Position numbers and translations under genes: made by a program. The notes beneath the pieces were generated by a model, which saw only the letters and a list, made by a program, of their open reading frames with translations, was not told the origin of the DNA and made no database searches. DNA of 64,000 bases from CAZPQN01 sp964588795 (lineage in GTDB: Bacteria > Fidelibacterota > UBA2242): NCBI GenBank assembly GCA_964588795.1, contig CAZPQN010000008.1, positions 1-64,000 on the forward strand. Direction: 5' to 3'. Below, one piece after another: positions 27,616-37,434 of the stretch (position 1 is the stretch's first letter; each line of letters opens with the position of its first letter).

Positions 27616-28815
27616 TCAGCGTAACGCTTCCAGACCGGTGCGAAAACGCTGGAGCCCTTTAGTAATATTTGCCAAGCTGGTGGCGAAGGAAAAACGAACG
27701 TAATTATCGGCACCGAATGCCTGTCCCGGCACAAGAGCGACGTGCTGTTGCTTAGCCAGCCAGGCACATAGTTCTATCGAATCGCGCAGCCCGGCAGTGT
27801 TGTATTTCAAATAGTATTCGACATCCGGAAAGGCGTAAAAAGCGCCCTGGGGGTTGATGCATTTGACATATGGGATTTCGTTGAGAGCCCTGACAAGATA
27901 ATCGCGCCGTTTTTGGAAAGCCTCGCGCATCTGTTCGATACTGCCGTCGTCCAGATTGAGAGCCACGATCGCGGCTTGCTGAGTGATGGAATTGACACAG
28001 GAAGTGGTATGTTCCTGAATCAAAGCGGCCCGTTGAATGATTTCCGTTGGCCCCACGGCCCAACCTAAGCGCCACCCGGTCATGGCATAGGCTTTTGAGA
28101 CGCCGTTAATGATGACAGTCAGTGCGCGGACTTCCGGCGCAACCTGTGCAATTGAATAATGCTTACCACCGTCGTAGATCAATTTTTCGTAGATTTCGTC
28201 GGAAATGATCAAAATTTGATATTCGAGGCAGACGTCGGCGATCGCCGCCAGTTCTGCGGGTGAGTAAACCGCACCCGTCGGATTATTGGGCGAATTCAGG
28301 ATCAAAGCTTTGGGATTTTTCAAGTTGCGTAGCGTGTCTTTTAATTGAGAGGCTGTGATTTTAAAGTTCATAGATGCATCAGTGTCCATTAATATCGGAA
28401 TCGCATCTAACATTTCAACCTGCGAAGTATAACTGACCCAGAACGGTGAAGGTATCAGTACCTCGTCATAGGGATCACAGATTGCCATCAGGACATTGAT
28501 GATGGAAGCCTTGGCGCCCGGTGATACCAAAATGTCTTCTATACGGTACTCGAGACCATTTTCGGTCAGCAGTTTAGCGGCTATGGCGCGACGTAGTTCC
28601 GGTAATCCCGCTGAAATCGTGTAGTGTGTGAAATTATCATCAATGGCCTTTTTGGCGGCATTTTTAATATATTCAGGTGTATCAAAGTCCGGTTCACCGA
28701 CCCCGAAATTAATGACCTCGATTCCGGCCGCTTCCATTTGTTTGGTCAGGGCGCTGACCGCTAATGTTGGTGATGGCTTGATCGAAAGTGCGCGTTTGGA
28801 AATATTAATTGGCAT
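27616..28815 (-). CDS. Class I PLP-dependent aminotransferase (aspartate aminotransferase-like)
   Basis: 399 residues, minus strand. Family marks: GVGEPDFDTPEYIK, NSPNNPTGAVY, SDEIYEKLIYDG and NGVSKAYAMTGWRLGW with the PLP lysine; RFSFATSLANI at the C-terminus has the substrate-carboxylate arginine. This is the Igamma group of aspartate aminotransferases, which amination of oxaloacetate or related keto acids uses. Stand-alone gene with its own promoter region of about 100 bases upstream (28816-28923). Confidence 0.92.
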   Translation of the reverse strand: MPINISKRALSIKPSPTLAVSALTKQMEAAGIEVINFGVGEPDFDTPEYIKNAAKKAIDDNFTHYTISAGLPELRRAIAAKLLTENGLEYRIEDILVSPGAKASIINVLMAICDPYDEVLIPSPFWVSYTSQVEMLDAIPILMDTDASMNFKITASQLKDTLRNLKNPKALILNSPNNPTGAVYSPAELAAIADVCLEYQILIISDEIYEKLIYDGGKHYSIAQVAPEVRALTVIINGVSKAYAMTGWRLGWAVGPTEIIQRAALIQEHTTSCVNSITQQAAIVALNLDDGSIEQMREAFQKRRDYLVRALNEIPYVKCINPQGAFYAFPDVEYYLKYNTAGLRDSIELCAWLAKQQHVALVPGQAFGADNYVRFSFATSLANITKGLQRFRTGLEALR

Positions 28816-28923
28816 GCCGTCTCCGCTTATTATAAAAAACTAAATCTTCCGAATGAATATAAACTTTCACGGGGTAAAATGTAATCTATTCATCAGTTAT
28901 AGCAAACCGATAAAATCACCGGC

Positions 28924-30072
28924 TTATTTGAGCAGTTCCTGACCGCTAAAGTTGCGATAGAGGGTCAACTGCCGGAGAATATCGTCGTAGATTGTCGTTT
29001 TGTCGAAGATAATTTCCGGAATGATATTACCTAACCCCGGTCCGATCATGAAGCCCTGCCCGCACATGCCGATTGCCAAAAACAGGTTTTCGATTTCTTG
29101 GGTGAATCCGATGATTGGAAAGCCATCCGGAGTCATGGGGTAGAGTCCCCGCCAGGTACGACGCACTCGTAGGTGTCGCAAACGAGGATACAGTTTCACC
29201 ATTCGTCTGACCACCAGCGGCAGGAACTCTGAAGTATTGTCGCAATCCAATCCCGGTATTTTTGGATGGGGTGTAATGCAGAAAACAACCTGCCCTTCCT
29301 TGTTTTGGTAGAAATAATAATTGCTCGACTGCGAATCAGGGCGTACATCCACAACCATCGGTTCGAAGAAACGCTCCACCGGTTCGGTGATACCGGCTTC
29401 GTGACTGTCAGGGAAGACCGGAAAGTCGAGTTGCATTAGTGTGCCGACCTGCCGGGCTTCTGCTCCCGCGGCATTGATCACCCAGTCTGCCGCATAGCGA
29501 TTTTTAGGTGTTTGAACGCTGGTAATCCGGGCGTTTTTTATTTCGACGTTGCTCACCCCTTCAGCGAAATGAAAATCCGCACCGGCTCTGCGGGCGAGCT
29601 GATAGTAAGCATCCACGACCTTTAACGGGGATGCAGATCCATCTTCGGGGGAAAACGAGCCACCGCGCAGATTATCACGGTTTAATCCCGGAGCAAGTTT
29701 TTCAATCTCATCCGGTGTAATCCAATCAACATTAAGGTGGTAAGTTTTTTGAAGAGCGATGAGTTTTTTAAAAGCTGCTTCGTTTTTCGCATCGTAAACC
29801 GGAAAAAGATATCCTCCGGCGATCCAATCAACATCGAACCCATGTTCGGAATACATGCGATTCATCAGATCGATCGTACGCTGGCAAATCCGGATTTTCG
29901 CCGGATCGGAATGCGTCGCGCGGATCCCGCCAATTGCGGCGCGATTCTGACCTCTTCCCACGGAAGGTAATTTTTCAAGAACGAGGGTTTTCAATCCTCG
30001 CCGGGCTAAGAAAAAACTTAACGGCGTACCAATACTTCCGGCTCCGATCACGATGACATCGTAGAGTTTCAT
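28924..30072 (-). CDS. FAD-dependent amine/amino-acid oxidoreductase (DAO family)
   Basis: 382 residues. Starts with the FAD dinucleotide fold VIGAGSIGTPLSFFLARRG and VLEK, then AAIGGIRATHSD, WVINAAGAEA, and YPMTPDGFPIIGFT plus GMCGQGFMIGPG at the C-terminal FAD site: the pattern of sarcosine oxidase beta subunits, glycine oxidase and archaeal L-proline dehydrogenase. It begins directly where the larger subunit gene ends (no spacer), and the two almost surely form one heteromeric enzyme that oxidises a secondary amine or amino acid. Confidence 0.88.
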   Translation of the reverse strand: MKLYDVIVIGAGSIGTPLSFFLARRGLKTLVLEKLPSVGRGQNRAAIGGIRATHSDPAKIRICQRTIDLMNRMYSEHGFDVDWIAGGYLFPVYDAKNEAAFKKLIALQKTYHLNVDWITPDEIEKLAPGLNRDNLRGGSFSPEDGSASPLKVVDAYYQLARRAGADFHFAEGVSNVEIKNARITSVQTPKNRYAADWVINAAGAEARQVGTLMQLDFPVFPDSHEAGITEPVERFFEPMVVDVRPDSQSSNYYFYQNKEGQVVFCITPHPKIPGLDCDNTSEFLPLVVRRMVKLYPRLRHLRVRRTWRGLYPMTPDGFPIIGFTQEIENLFLAIGMCGQGFMIGPGLGNIIPEIIFDKTTIYDDILRQLTLYRNFSGQELLK

Positions 30073-32142
30073 CTAAACCTCGTCGGCTTCGTTGATAATA
30101 GCGGACATGGGAATCTCGACACTGAGCGGACGCTTACTACCGAGCGTGACCTCTTCCCAGGGGACTCCGGCTTTTCTGAAGAGCTGGGGCAAGAGTACGG
30201 AACAATTTTTACCTCCGCAAGCGCCCATTCCTACCCGGATTAATTTCAGTTGGTTAACGTCGCGGATGGCGTGTTTCCGGATAAAATCGACGACTTCACG
30301 GACTGTCACCAGTTCACAATGACATACCACACCTTCGTCAGGTAGGAAGTCGAACTTAGCCGCGGAGAGAGGTTCGCTGATTGCCGGTGACTGCACTCTG
30401 ATCCCGGCCGCCTGCATACCGATTTCCAGTGTTGTTTTGGCTGTCACGAGATAGGTGCGGAACTTTTTATGATAGCGGATTTTCTGTACCTCGCCGTATC
30501 CCAGAAAAGCTCCCGCGGTTGCGGTTAGTTCGATTTTATCGCCGACCTGGAAATCGGGGATAAATTCATACGGAAGAACCACCTCGGCCGTATTAGCATC
30601 TACTCTACGGGCTAAGGTGATCGCCAGACCAGGGCAGATCAGCACACACAGTCCGCAACCCGTACATCCGGACGTATAACGGGGAATATCCATAATCGTC
30701 CCGAGACGATTTTCCAGCTGGATCGCATTGACCGGGCAAACCGAGGTGCATGGATTACAGGGTATTTCTTCGTCGCATCTGATTATCGGTTGAAATTTAT
30801 CAGTCAGTGAAAATGCAGTAGGGGGAAAGATTTGTCCTGGTTTACTTTTCAGGATTTCGGCTTTACGATAGTAGGTTGCATCGATATGGAGCTGATTACC
30901 GAGCTTTTGCGCCATCTGCAGACCGGCAATTCGACCACCGAACATAGCGGACGAGGCTTCGGCGATTTCGTCGGCATCACCGGCTTTGATGACATTGAAA
31001 CCGAATTGATTCGCCATCGCGAAAAATTCATCCACCGGCGTCAATCCCACCGCAATCAACAGGGTGTCAACGGCGAATGTTTTTGCGGTTTTTAGAACAG
31101 GACGAAAAGCATCATCCACAGAGGCAACGGTGATGCGCTCGATTTCCGAATCGCCTTCGGCGGCGATGACTGTATGCCTTAAGAAAAGCGGGACACCCAT
31201 ACGCTGGATTTTGTCAGCATGTACCTTGTAACCACTGACCCGGTCTAAAATATCGCAAATTCCAGCTACGGCAATTCCCGCCTGCAAAGCATGGTAAGCC
31301 GCAATCAAACCGACGTTCCCGCTCCCGACAATAAAAATCCTGGCACCGGCTTTAACTAAATCGCGGTTGACCAAAGTCTGAAAGGCACCTGCGCCATAGA
31401 CGCCGGGCAAATGGTTGCCGGGGAAAATCAAACTTTTTTCCCGCGCACCCGGCGCGACGATCAGACCCTTGAAAGCAACGACGACATAATTGGTGTTATT
31501 AACAAACAGCCCGGCTTTCTGATCCTTGTAAATCGCGGCAACCGTGGTATTGGTCATCACGGTCACGTTTGGCACTGTCCGGATTTCCTGCTCGAGCTTT
31601 TTGGCGATCTCGATGCCCCGTGATCCGGCATAACAATCCTCAATCGAACCGAAAAATTTGTGCGTTTGCAGTAGTAATTTGCCCCCTAATTTTGCCTTGT
31701 CATCAGCTAATATTACTGAGTGACCTAATCGGGCCAGCTCAAGAGTCGCAGTCAGTCCCGCCGGTCCTCCACCAACGACCAGGACATCGCAAGTCAATTC
31801 GCGGGGAATGAATTTTTTCAGAGGGCGATGATCAATAGGAATACGGGGTAAATGTCTTAGTGTTTTTATGTCCATCCCGGTATGCAGGGCAGTGACACAG
31901 GATTTTTGAGGCAAGCCGTCAATGATAAGCGTGCAATGTGAACATTGCCCGTTAGCGCAGAATAATCCCTGCGGCGTATCACCACGTTGGTGAATTGCCA
32001 ATTGCCGGTAGCCGTGCGCCATGAGAGCCGAGGATACTACTTCGCCTTCCAATCCCTCCAATTCGATATCATTAAAACGGAATTTCACCGCTTTTCTATT
32101 TTCGGGAATCGGCAGAATCGGGTGACGGGCGATATGTGGCAT
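30073..32142 (-). CDS. Multidomain iron-sulfur/FAD oxidoreductase subunit (SoxA/HcnB/ProDH-like)
   Basis: 689 residues. Order: N-terminal [2Fe-2S] domain with Cys 62, 67, 70 and 82 (FCANGQCSHC); FAD-binding GGGPAG at 124-129; second dinucleotide fold FIVGSGNVGL; ferredoxin-like insert with CNPCTSVCP and CTGCGLCVLICP; and a C-terminal BFD-like [2Fe-2S] domain (VVCHCE ... GACGGKNC). It matches the alpha subunit of sarcosine-oxidase-like and hydrogen-cyanide-synthase-like enzymes; the first ferredoxin cluster shows only three cysteines by eye. It would pass electrons from the DAO subunit to a quinone, ferredoxin or NAD. Start ATG 32142 with GAGGATAAG. Confidence 0.88.
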   Translation of the reverse strand: MPHIARHPILPIPENRKAVKFRFNDIELEGLEGEVVSSALMAHGYRQLAIHQRGDTPQGLFCANGQCSHCTLIIDGLPQKSCVTALHTGMDIKTLRHLPRIPIDHRPLKKFIPRELTCDVLVVGGGPAGLTATLELARLGHSVILADDKAKLGGKLLLQTHKFFGSIEDCYAGSRGIEIAKKLEQEIRTVPNVTVMTNTTVAAIYKDQKAGLFVNNTNYVVVAFKGLIVAPGAREKSLIFPGNHLPGVYGAGAFQTLVNRDLVKAGARIFIVGSGNVGLIAAYHALQAGIAVAGICDILDRVSGYKVHADKIQRMGVPLFLRHTVIAAEGDSEIERITVASVDDAFRPVLKTAKTFAVDTLLIAVGLTPVDEFFAMANQFGFNVIKAGDADEIAEASSAMFGGRIAGLQMAQKLGNQLHIDATYYRKAEILKSKPGQIFPPTAFSLTDKFQPIIRCDEEIPCNPCTSVCPVNAIQLENRLGTIMDIPRYTSGCTGCGLCVLICPGLAITLARRVDANTAEVVLPYEFIPDFQVGDKIELTATAGAFLGYGEVQKIRYHKKFRTYLVTAKTTLEIGMQAAGIRVQSPAISEPLSAAKFDFLPDEGVVCHCELVTVREVVDFIRKHAIRDVNQLKLIRVGMGACGGKNCSVLLPQLFRKAGVPWEEVTLGSKRPLSVEIPMSAIINEADEV

Positions 32143-32283
32143 CTTATCCTCTAATTAAGCTCCGAAATTCTGAATATGCATAAATCCGGTAAGAATGAGT
32201 CAAAATTTATGCCAGAGAAAGTTTAGGAAAAACAGATAAACTTCGGTCGAAGCACGGAAATTATATTGATTAAGTCATCCGCT

Positions 32284-32312
32284 TTGGCCTAATTTTGTAC
32301 GCATGTTAAAAT
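32284..32312 (+). promoter_or_regulatory. Sigma-70-like promoter for the transglutaminase lipoprotein gene
   Basis: TTGGCC at 32284-32289, a 17-base spacer, and TAAAAT at 32307-32312. Transcription would begin near 32319, just before the GAGGG ribosome-binding site (32321-32325) of ATG 32334. Confidence 0.45.
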
Positions 32313-32333
32313 CATAATCAGAGGGAACAATCT

Positions 32334-33797
32334 ATGCACCTTAAGAGAAATTTATCAGGGCTAATCTTGACGACGATGGCGGCACTTACGCTGGGCGCAT
32401 GTAACGTACAAAGGGATTATTCGACAATGATCCGACAGGGACAGTTCAAGCGCGCAACCCGCGCCATCAGATTTGAATTATTTTGCAATCCCACACTCGA
32501 TGTCGCTCGGCGTGAGAAATTGAATTTCGAGCTCCTGCGTCTCAGCCGAATTAGGAAAGATTTTACTAAAACTGAAAAAGATGTCCTGGAATACATTCGC
32601 AAATATATTCCTACCGCCTCCTATAGCGACTTGAGTCGCTGGGAAAGAACCAAAGCGCTGGAATTTATGAGAATCGATGGCAAAAAATGGTACTTCAATA
32701 ATGCCGCGCAGAATTTGTTTCGTCTCGATCCTGAGGCAAAGAAGATCAAACAGACCGCGGATTCGTTGAGGCTCGCTCAACATCCCGAAAATAAAGTTGA
32801 GGAATTTCCATTAGCCGAACACGCCGCCCGAATCATCAGGACGACGCTTTCTTCCGCAGCGCCTGCTGTGCATCCCGTGACGTTAAAAATCAAGCAAAGC
32901 ATCGCGGTCCAGCCGCATGTTGTGCCGGCCGGGGCGATGCTTCGGGCCTGGATTCCTTTCCCGCGTGTCATTCCCCAGCGCCAAGGCGACATTAAAATAC
33001 TGGGCAGTCAGCCTGAACGCTACATCCTGGCAGACAACGATTATTCCACTCAACGGACGATTTACTTCGAGCAACCGGCTCTCGCGGATTCGGTGACCCG
33101 ATTTTCCGTGGAATACGTTTACACGGTGCGTGGCAGGTATGTGCCAATTGATCCTGAAAAGGTACAGATTACCGCAGATAGAATTGATTTACAACCGTAT
33201 CTCCGAGAAGAAGCGCCGCATATTCTATTTACCGATGAAATCCGGCGCATTTCGGCCGCTATCGTCGGACAGGAAAAAAATCCTTACCGCATCGCCCAGA
33301 AACTATTCGAATGGGTTGATGTGAATATTCCCTGGGCTTCAGCACGGGAATACTCGACCTTTTACAATATTCCCGGCTATGTGCTGGCGAATCGCCACGG
33401 CGATTGCGGAATGCAGACGCTGACCTTCATCACGCTTTGCCGCTTAAACGGTATTCCAGCGCGTTGGCAATCGGGCTGGGAATTTCAGCCTCCCGATGAC
33501 AGCATGCATGACTGGGGTGAAATATATTTTGAACCCTACGGTTGGGTGCCAATGGATGTCACCTATGGTTTGTTTGATTCAGCAGATGAGCGACTGAAAT
33601 GGTTTTACCTAAGCGGGATGGACAGTTATCGTCTGATTTTCAACGATGGAATTTCGGATCGGTTTTATCCAGCCAAGGTTTACCCGCGCTCCGAGACCGT
33701 GGATTCCCAGCGTGGAGAAGTTGAATGGTCTGGTGGTAACCTGTACTATGATCAGTGGGACTGGGATTTTGAATGGCAAGTGATCGCTGCTCAGTAA
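32334..33797 (+). CDS. Transglutaminase-like lipoprotein
   Basis: 487 residues with a lipoprotein signal (LTLGAC lipobox at about 18-23). The C-terminal half carries a transglutaminase-like fold with a complete Cys-His-Asp triad: HGDCGMQT, MHDWGEI and PMDVTYG. The region at about 180-290 (hydrophobic beta-rich, DNDYSTQRTIYFEQP) resembles the beta-sandwich that precedes such domains in FCB bacteria. It probably acts as a peptidase or crosslinker on the periplasmic side; substrate unknown. ATG 32334 is supported by GAGGG upstream. Followed by the cyclase gene 33 bases later. Confidence 0.85.
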   Translation: MHLKRNLSGLILTTMAALTLGACNVQRDYSTMIRQGQFKRATRAIRFELFCNPTLDVARREKLNFELLRLSRIRKDFTKTEKDVLEYIRKYIPTASYSDLSRWERTKALEFMRIDGKKWYFNNAAQNLFRLDPEAKKIKQTADSLRLAQHPENKVEEFPLAEHAARIIRTTLSSAAPAVHPVTLKIKQSIAVQPHVVPAGAMLRAWIPFPRVIPQRQGDIKILGSQPERYILADNDYSTQRTIYFEQPALADSVTRFSVEYVYTVRGRYVPIDPEKVQITADRIDLQPYLREEAPHILFTDEIRRISAAIVGQEKNPYRIAQKLFEWVDVNIPWASAREYSTFYNIPGYVLANRHGDCGMQTLTFITLCRLNGIPARWQSGWEFQPPDDSMHDWGEIYFEPYGWVPMDVTYGLFDSADERLKWFYLSGMDSYRLIFNDGISDRFYPAKVYPRSETVDSQRGEVEWSGGNLYYDQWDWDFEWQVIAAQ

Positions 33798-33830
33798 TTC
33801 ATAAACAGCGGTGATAAGAAGAGACTTTAT

Positions 33831-35990
33831 ATGAATCCACGACGCAAAAAGATATTCACTGCCCTGTCAGTCACCGGCGGATGCGTGCTGATCGCCGGTC
33901 TGTTCAGTTTCTTTAATCTGAGCCAGCAGTGGGAACATCAGGTTCAGGATATACTCTATCGCGATTTTCAGACGGAACAGCATCCTGATGAAACGGTCAT
34001 CATCGCTATTGACCAGAATAGCCTGAATCATTTTGAGAAAAATTATCAGACGCTCTGGCCTTTTCCACGTGATATTTATGCCGCGGTGACGGAATACCTG
34101 CGCCTGTGCGGAGCGCGGGCTATCCTTTTTGATGTGATATTCTCCTCGCCTGACATTGACCGCGTCAATATTGCGGCGGAGGCCGCCGACTCAGCTTTCG
34201 CTTTGCAGATGCAAATTGCAGGTAATGTCATTTTGGCCACTCAAATGGAGGACTCGACGCGCACCGCCCTTGAGGCGCAACCTGAAAGATATACGCGGCG
34301 CTTCGAATATTCTGTTCCGGAGCATCTGATCCGTTCTTATCCGAGTATCACCCTGCCGATCGCCCGCTTCCAAAATGTCGCTGCTCATCCCGGGGCAGTC
34401 AATTTCTTCACCGACGATGATGGAATTTGCCGGCAAATCCCCTTGCTATTCCGCCACAAAGACCGGATTTATCCCTATATGGCGCTGGCGGCGAGCATGA
34501 TCTGCGAAAATCAGGATTCAGTTGGGTTTGATCAGGAAAAGGGGACATTAACTGTTGGCAGAAGGCGAATACCACTGGATCGGAAGGGTTTTTTCAATAT
34601 TTATTGGTACGGAGCCGGCGGACCCGGTAATACTTTTCATTATGTCTCCATCGCGCAGGTTATCCAATCGTATATCCAAATGAAAAGTGGACAAACTCCG
34701 CTCATCCAGCCGGAAGTATTCAAGAATCGGGCGGTTTTTATCGGGGCGACCGCGGCGGGATTGCTCGACCTTAAACCGACTCCTTTCAGTTCGCTCGAAC
34801 CTTATCCCGGTGTCGAGGTCTATGCAACGATTTATTCCAATATCATGCGCGGGGAATATATCCGCTTTTTCCCAAACCTGATCTGGATGGTGATCTTAGC
34901 GGGAATGATTTTCCTGCTGACCTTTGCCTGGCAAAGAGTAAAAATCTGGCAATCGGCTCTGATCTCGGTAATTATTCTGATCGTTCCATTGATAATAGCG
35001 GTTTGGGCTTTCCGTGCGCATTGCACTTTCTTTCCGGTAGTCAGCACTGAATTCGGCCTGGTGCTGTCGGTGATTACCATCCTGCTGATCAACTACTTTA
35101 CCGAAGGGCGGGAGAAAAAGCTGATCAAGAAGGTATTCAACCGCTATTTGCATCCGGCGGTGGTAGACAATTTGACGAAGAATCCGGAAAAATTAGAGAT
35201 GGGCGGCAAGGAAATCGTCGCTACGGTCATGTTCTCCGACCTGCAGGGGTTTACGGGCATATCGGAACTCTTTACGCCACCGGAGATTGTACAGTTTCTC
35301 AACCAGTATTTCACGAGAGTGGAACAAATTATTTTCGAAAGTAATGGTATGCTCGATAAATATACCGGCGACGGCATTATGGCAATTTTCGGCGCACCGC
35401 TCGAAACGCAGCAACACGCAGAAATGGCTTGCCGGGCGGCGCTGGGATTTAAAAAACTGTCCCAATTTGCGATCGAAACCAAAGGCCAGAAAATCCCCCT
35501 GATTACGCGCCTGGGCATCAACAGCGGCAATTTCGTTGTCGGCAATATCGGTTCAGCCAACCGGATGGATTATACCGCCATTGGTGATACGGTGAATCTT
35601 TCTGCGCGGCTCGAAGGTGTCAATAAACTCTATGGTACGCAGAATATCATTTCGGAATCAACCTACGCTTTTGTCAAAGACCAATTTATCTGTCGCGAGC
35701 TGGATTATATCCGGGTCAAAGGGCGGGATAAACCGTTGACGATTTATAATGTCGTTTGTCTGCCGGAAGAAATCACGCCGGCAGTCGAGGATTTTTTAAA
35801 GCGCCACACCGCCGCCCTGGGACAGTACCGGGAACGCGCTTTTACCAAAGCGGGTGAGGCTTTTCAGCAGATCTCGGAACACTTTCCGGAGGACCCGGTC
35901 GCGCGGGTCTTCGCTCGGCGCTGTCAACAGCTGTTAACCAACCCCGAACTTATCGACGAAGAGGGGGTGTTTAATATCACAGTCAAATAA
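33831..35990 (+). CDS. CHASE2-domain adenylate cyclase
   Basis: 719 residues: N-terminal helix (about 17-30), extracytoplasmic CHASE2 sensor (about 35-340), three membrane helices (about 345-430), then a class III cyclase domain (about 460-640). Metal aspartates are in MFSDLQGFT and TGDGIMAIFG; the Lys in LDKYTGD and Asp in MDYTAIGDTVN are the purine-selecting residues of adenylate rather than guanylate cyclases. A short helical tail follows. It would make cAMP in response to an extracellular cue. No cAMP-receptor gene is nearby. Confidence 0.92.
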   Translation: MNPRRKKIFTALSVTGGCVLIAGLFSFFNLSQQWEHQVQDILYRDFQTEQHPDETVIIAIDQNSLNHFEKNYQTLWPFPRDIYAAVTEYLRLCGARAILFDVIFSSPDIDRVNIAAEAADSAFALQMQIAGNVILATQMEDSTRTALEAQPERYTRRFEYSVPEHLIRSYPSITLPIARFQNVAAHPGAVNFFTDDDGICRQIPLLFRHKDRIYPYMALAASMICENQDSVGFDQEKGTLTVGRRRIPLDRKGFFNIYWYGAGGPGNTFHYVSIAQVIQSYIQMKSGQTPLIQPEVFKNRAVFIGATAAGLLDLKPTPFSSLEPYPGVEVYATIYSNIMRGEYIRFFPNLIWMVILAGMIFLLTFAWQRVKIWQSALISVIILIVPLIIAVWAFRAHCTFFPVVSTEFGLVLSVITILLINYFTEGREKKLIKKVFNRYLHPAVVDNLTKNPEKLEMGGKEIVATVMFSDLQGFTGISELFTPPEIVQFLNQYFTRVEQIIFESNGMLDKYTGDGIMAIFGAPLETQQHAEMACRAALGFKKLSQFAIETKGQKIPLITRLGINSGNFVVGNIGSANRMDYTAIGDTVNLSARLEGVNKLYGTQNIISESTYAFVKDQFICRELDYIRVKGRDKPLTIYNVVCLPEEITPAVEDFLKRHTAALGQYRERAFTKAGEAFQQISEHFPEDPVARVFARRCQQLLTNPELIDEEGVFNITVK

Positions 35991-36041
35991 CCAATTTCGT
36001 GCGTATCATTAACGTGGATATTTTCAAACTGAGGTGCAAAG

Positions 36042-37274
36042 ATGAAAAAATTGATGCTGTTTAGCGTTGTGTTTTTCGGATTGATCGGCTATTCAATATC
36101 AGGTGAACAGAAAGTGGTCAGTCGGGATAATACCCATTTCCGGGAGGGCCCCGGTTCTTATTATCCGTTGATTGGAATGCTGAAAAAAGGCGCCGGTGTG
36201 GAAACCGTCGAAACTCAGGCCGGCTGGTTGAAAGTCAAATATGCCGACAAATTCGGCTGGGTTTCGGAAAACGCGCTGGCCACCGGCGCGACTGGCGGTT
36301 CGCTGAGCAGTATGACGACTGGCGGTGCTCCGTTACTGATTTCCAAGGCTTCGGCCAGCGGAGCAGTCAAGGGCTTTGCCCAAAAATTTATTGATTTTCA
36401 TAAAGGTGATCCCACTTTTCTCGATCAATACGAAGTTCCTTTTTTTTCGCCGTACGAATATCTGCGCTTCCGGCAGGAGACCTACACCGGGCGCGACTCG
36501 GAAAAAATTCGCAAACGTTACAAACGGATTAAAACCGAAAATATTGACCACTCGATCCCGTTCGGGCAGGAAAAGGTCGGTCTCGCCGCCGCCAGTAAAA
36601 TTGCCGCACTCGGCCTGGTCAAGGATCAGGCTAAGGTCAAATACCTTAATCTGGTCGGCAATATTATTGTTGACAACACCGATATGTTTGATTACCCATT
36701 CAAATTTTTCATTCTCGATGATAAGCGCATTTCCGCCTACGCTGTGCCTAACGGGATGATTTTCCTGACCAGTGGCTTGCTCGATATAATTCAGGATGAG
36801 GCCGAGCTTGCCTGCGTGCTCGGACATGAAATCACGCATGTCGTCCAAAAACATGGCTTCCAGGAACTCGCAAAACGTTCGACAATGATCGAAGCGGAGG
36901 ATGCCTTTGCCGAATTCGACGCCGAAATGCAGACCGAAGACGACACAATCGAAGCCGAACTGGACCAAATCGCTCTGAACAGCTATGAGGCCGCGACGAA
37001 AAAACGCCAGATGAAGTACGAGTACGAAGCCGATGAGCTGGGGATTATTTATGCGTACCGTTCCGGCTATGATCCATCCGCCCTGAATCGTGTTTTGGCG
37101 CGTCTGAAAGCCAATACTTCCCGCGATTTCTGGCATCCGGAATCCAACTGGGCTTATGATTCGATTCTCGACCGCGTCGAAAAAATTGACGCCTTTATTG
37201 CGAAAAACCTGACCAAGAATCCGGACTGGAACGTGACCAATCAGATGCGGTACCGGGGATATTTCAAGAAGTAA
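36042..37274 (+). CDS. Secreted M48-family metalloprotease with SH3 domain
   Basis: 410 residues. Signal peptide (about 1-20), bacterial SH3-like domain (about 27-85; FREGPGSYYPLIGMLKKG), spacer, and a zincin core with LGHEITHVVQKHG (HEXXH) and the third ligand in YEYEADELG. BepA/Htp-X-like proteases of this kind trim or degrade misfolded outer-membrane proteins in the periplasm. The SH3 domain may bind peptidoglycan. ATG 36042 has GAGGTG upstream. Length and order are normal for the SH3-M48 type. Confidence 0.9.
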   Translation: MKKLMLFSVVFFGLIGYSISGEQKVVSRDNTHFREGPGSYYPLIGMLKKGAGVETVETQAGWLKVKYADKFGWVSENALATGATGGSLSSMTTGGAPLLISKASASGAVKGFAQKFIDFHKGDPTFLDQYEVPFFSPYEYLRFRQETYTGRDSEKIRKRYKRIKTENIDHSIPFGQEKVGLAAASKIAALGLVKDQAKVKYLNLVGNIIVDNTDMFDYPFKFFILDDKRISAYAVPNGMIFLTSGLLDIIQDEAELACVLGHEITHVVQKHGFQELAKRSTMIEAEDAFAEFDAEMQTEDDTIEAELDQIALNSYEAATKKRQMKYEYEADELGIIYAYRSGYDPSALNRVLARLKANTSRDFWHPESNWAYDSILDRVEKIDAFIAKNLTKNPDWNVTNQMRYRGYFKK

Positions 37275-37434
37275 AAAATTGAAGGAATGTAAATAACAGG
37301 GAGCGGGCTGACGTCGAGACCAAGGTTAATAACGAGAGTCCAAGTAAGGCAGATATGAGATCGGATGAATCAAGCAGACCGACTGATTTGTCGGGGGCAA
37401 ATTAGACCTCGTAAAAATTTCCAATCACTATTTC

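Noticed and set aside
32241..32252. CTTCG-GT-CGAAG palindrome between divergent genes
   Set aside because: Five-base arms with a 2-base loop are expected by chance and no partner site was found.
36333..37136. 267-residue open frame on the minus strand
   Set aside because: Lies wholly inside the M48 protease gene on the other strand; its peptide has no family motif and is a codon shadow.
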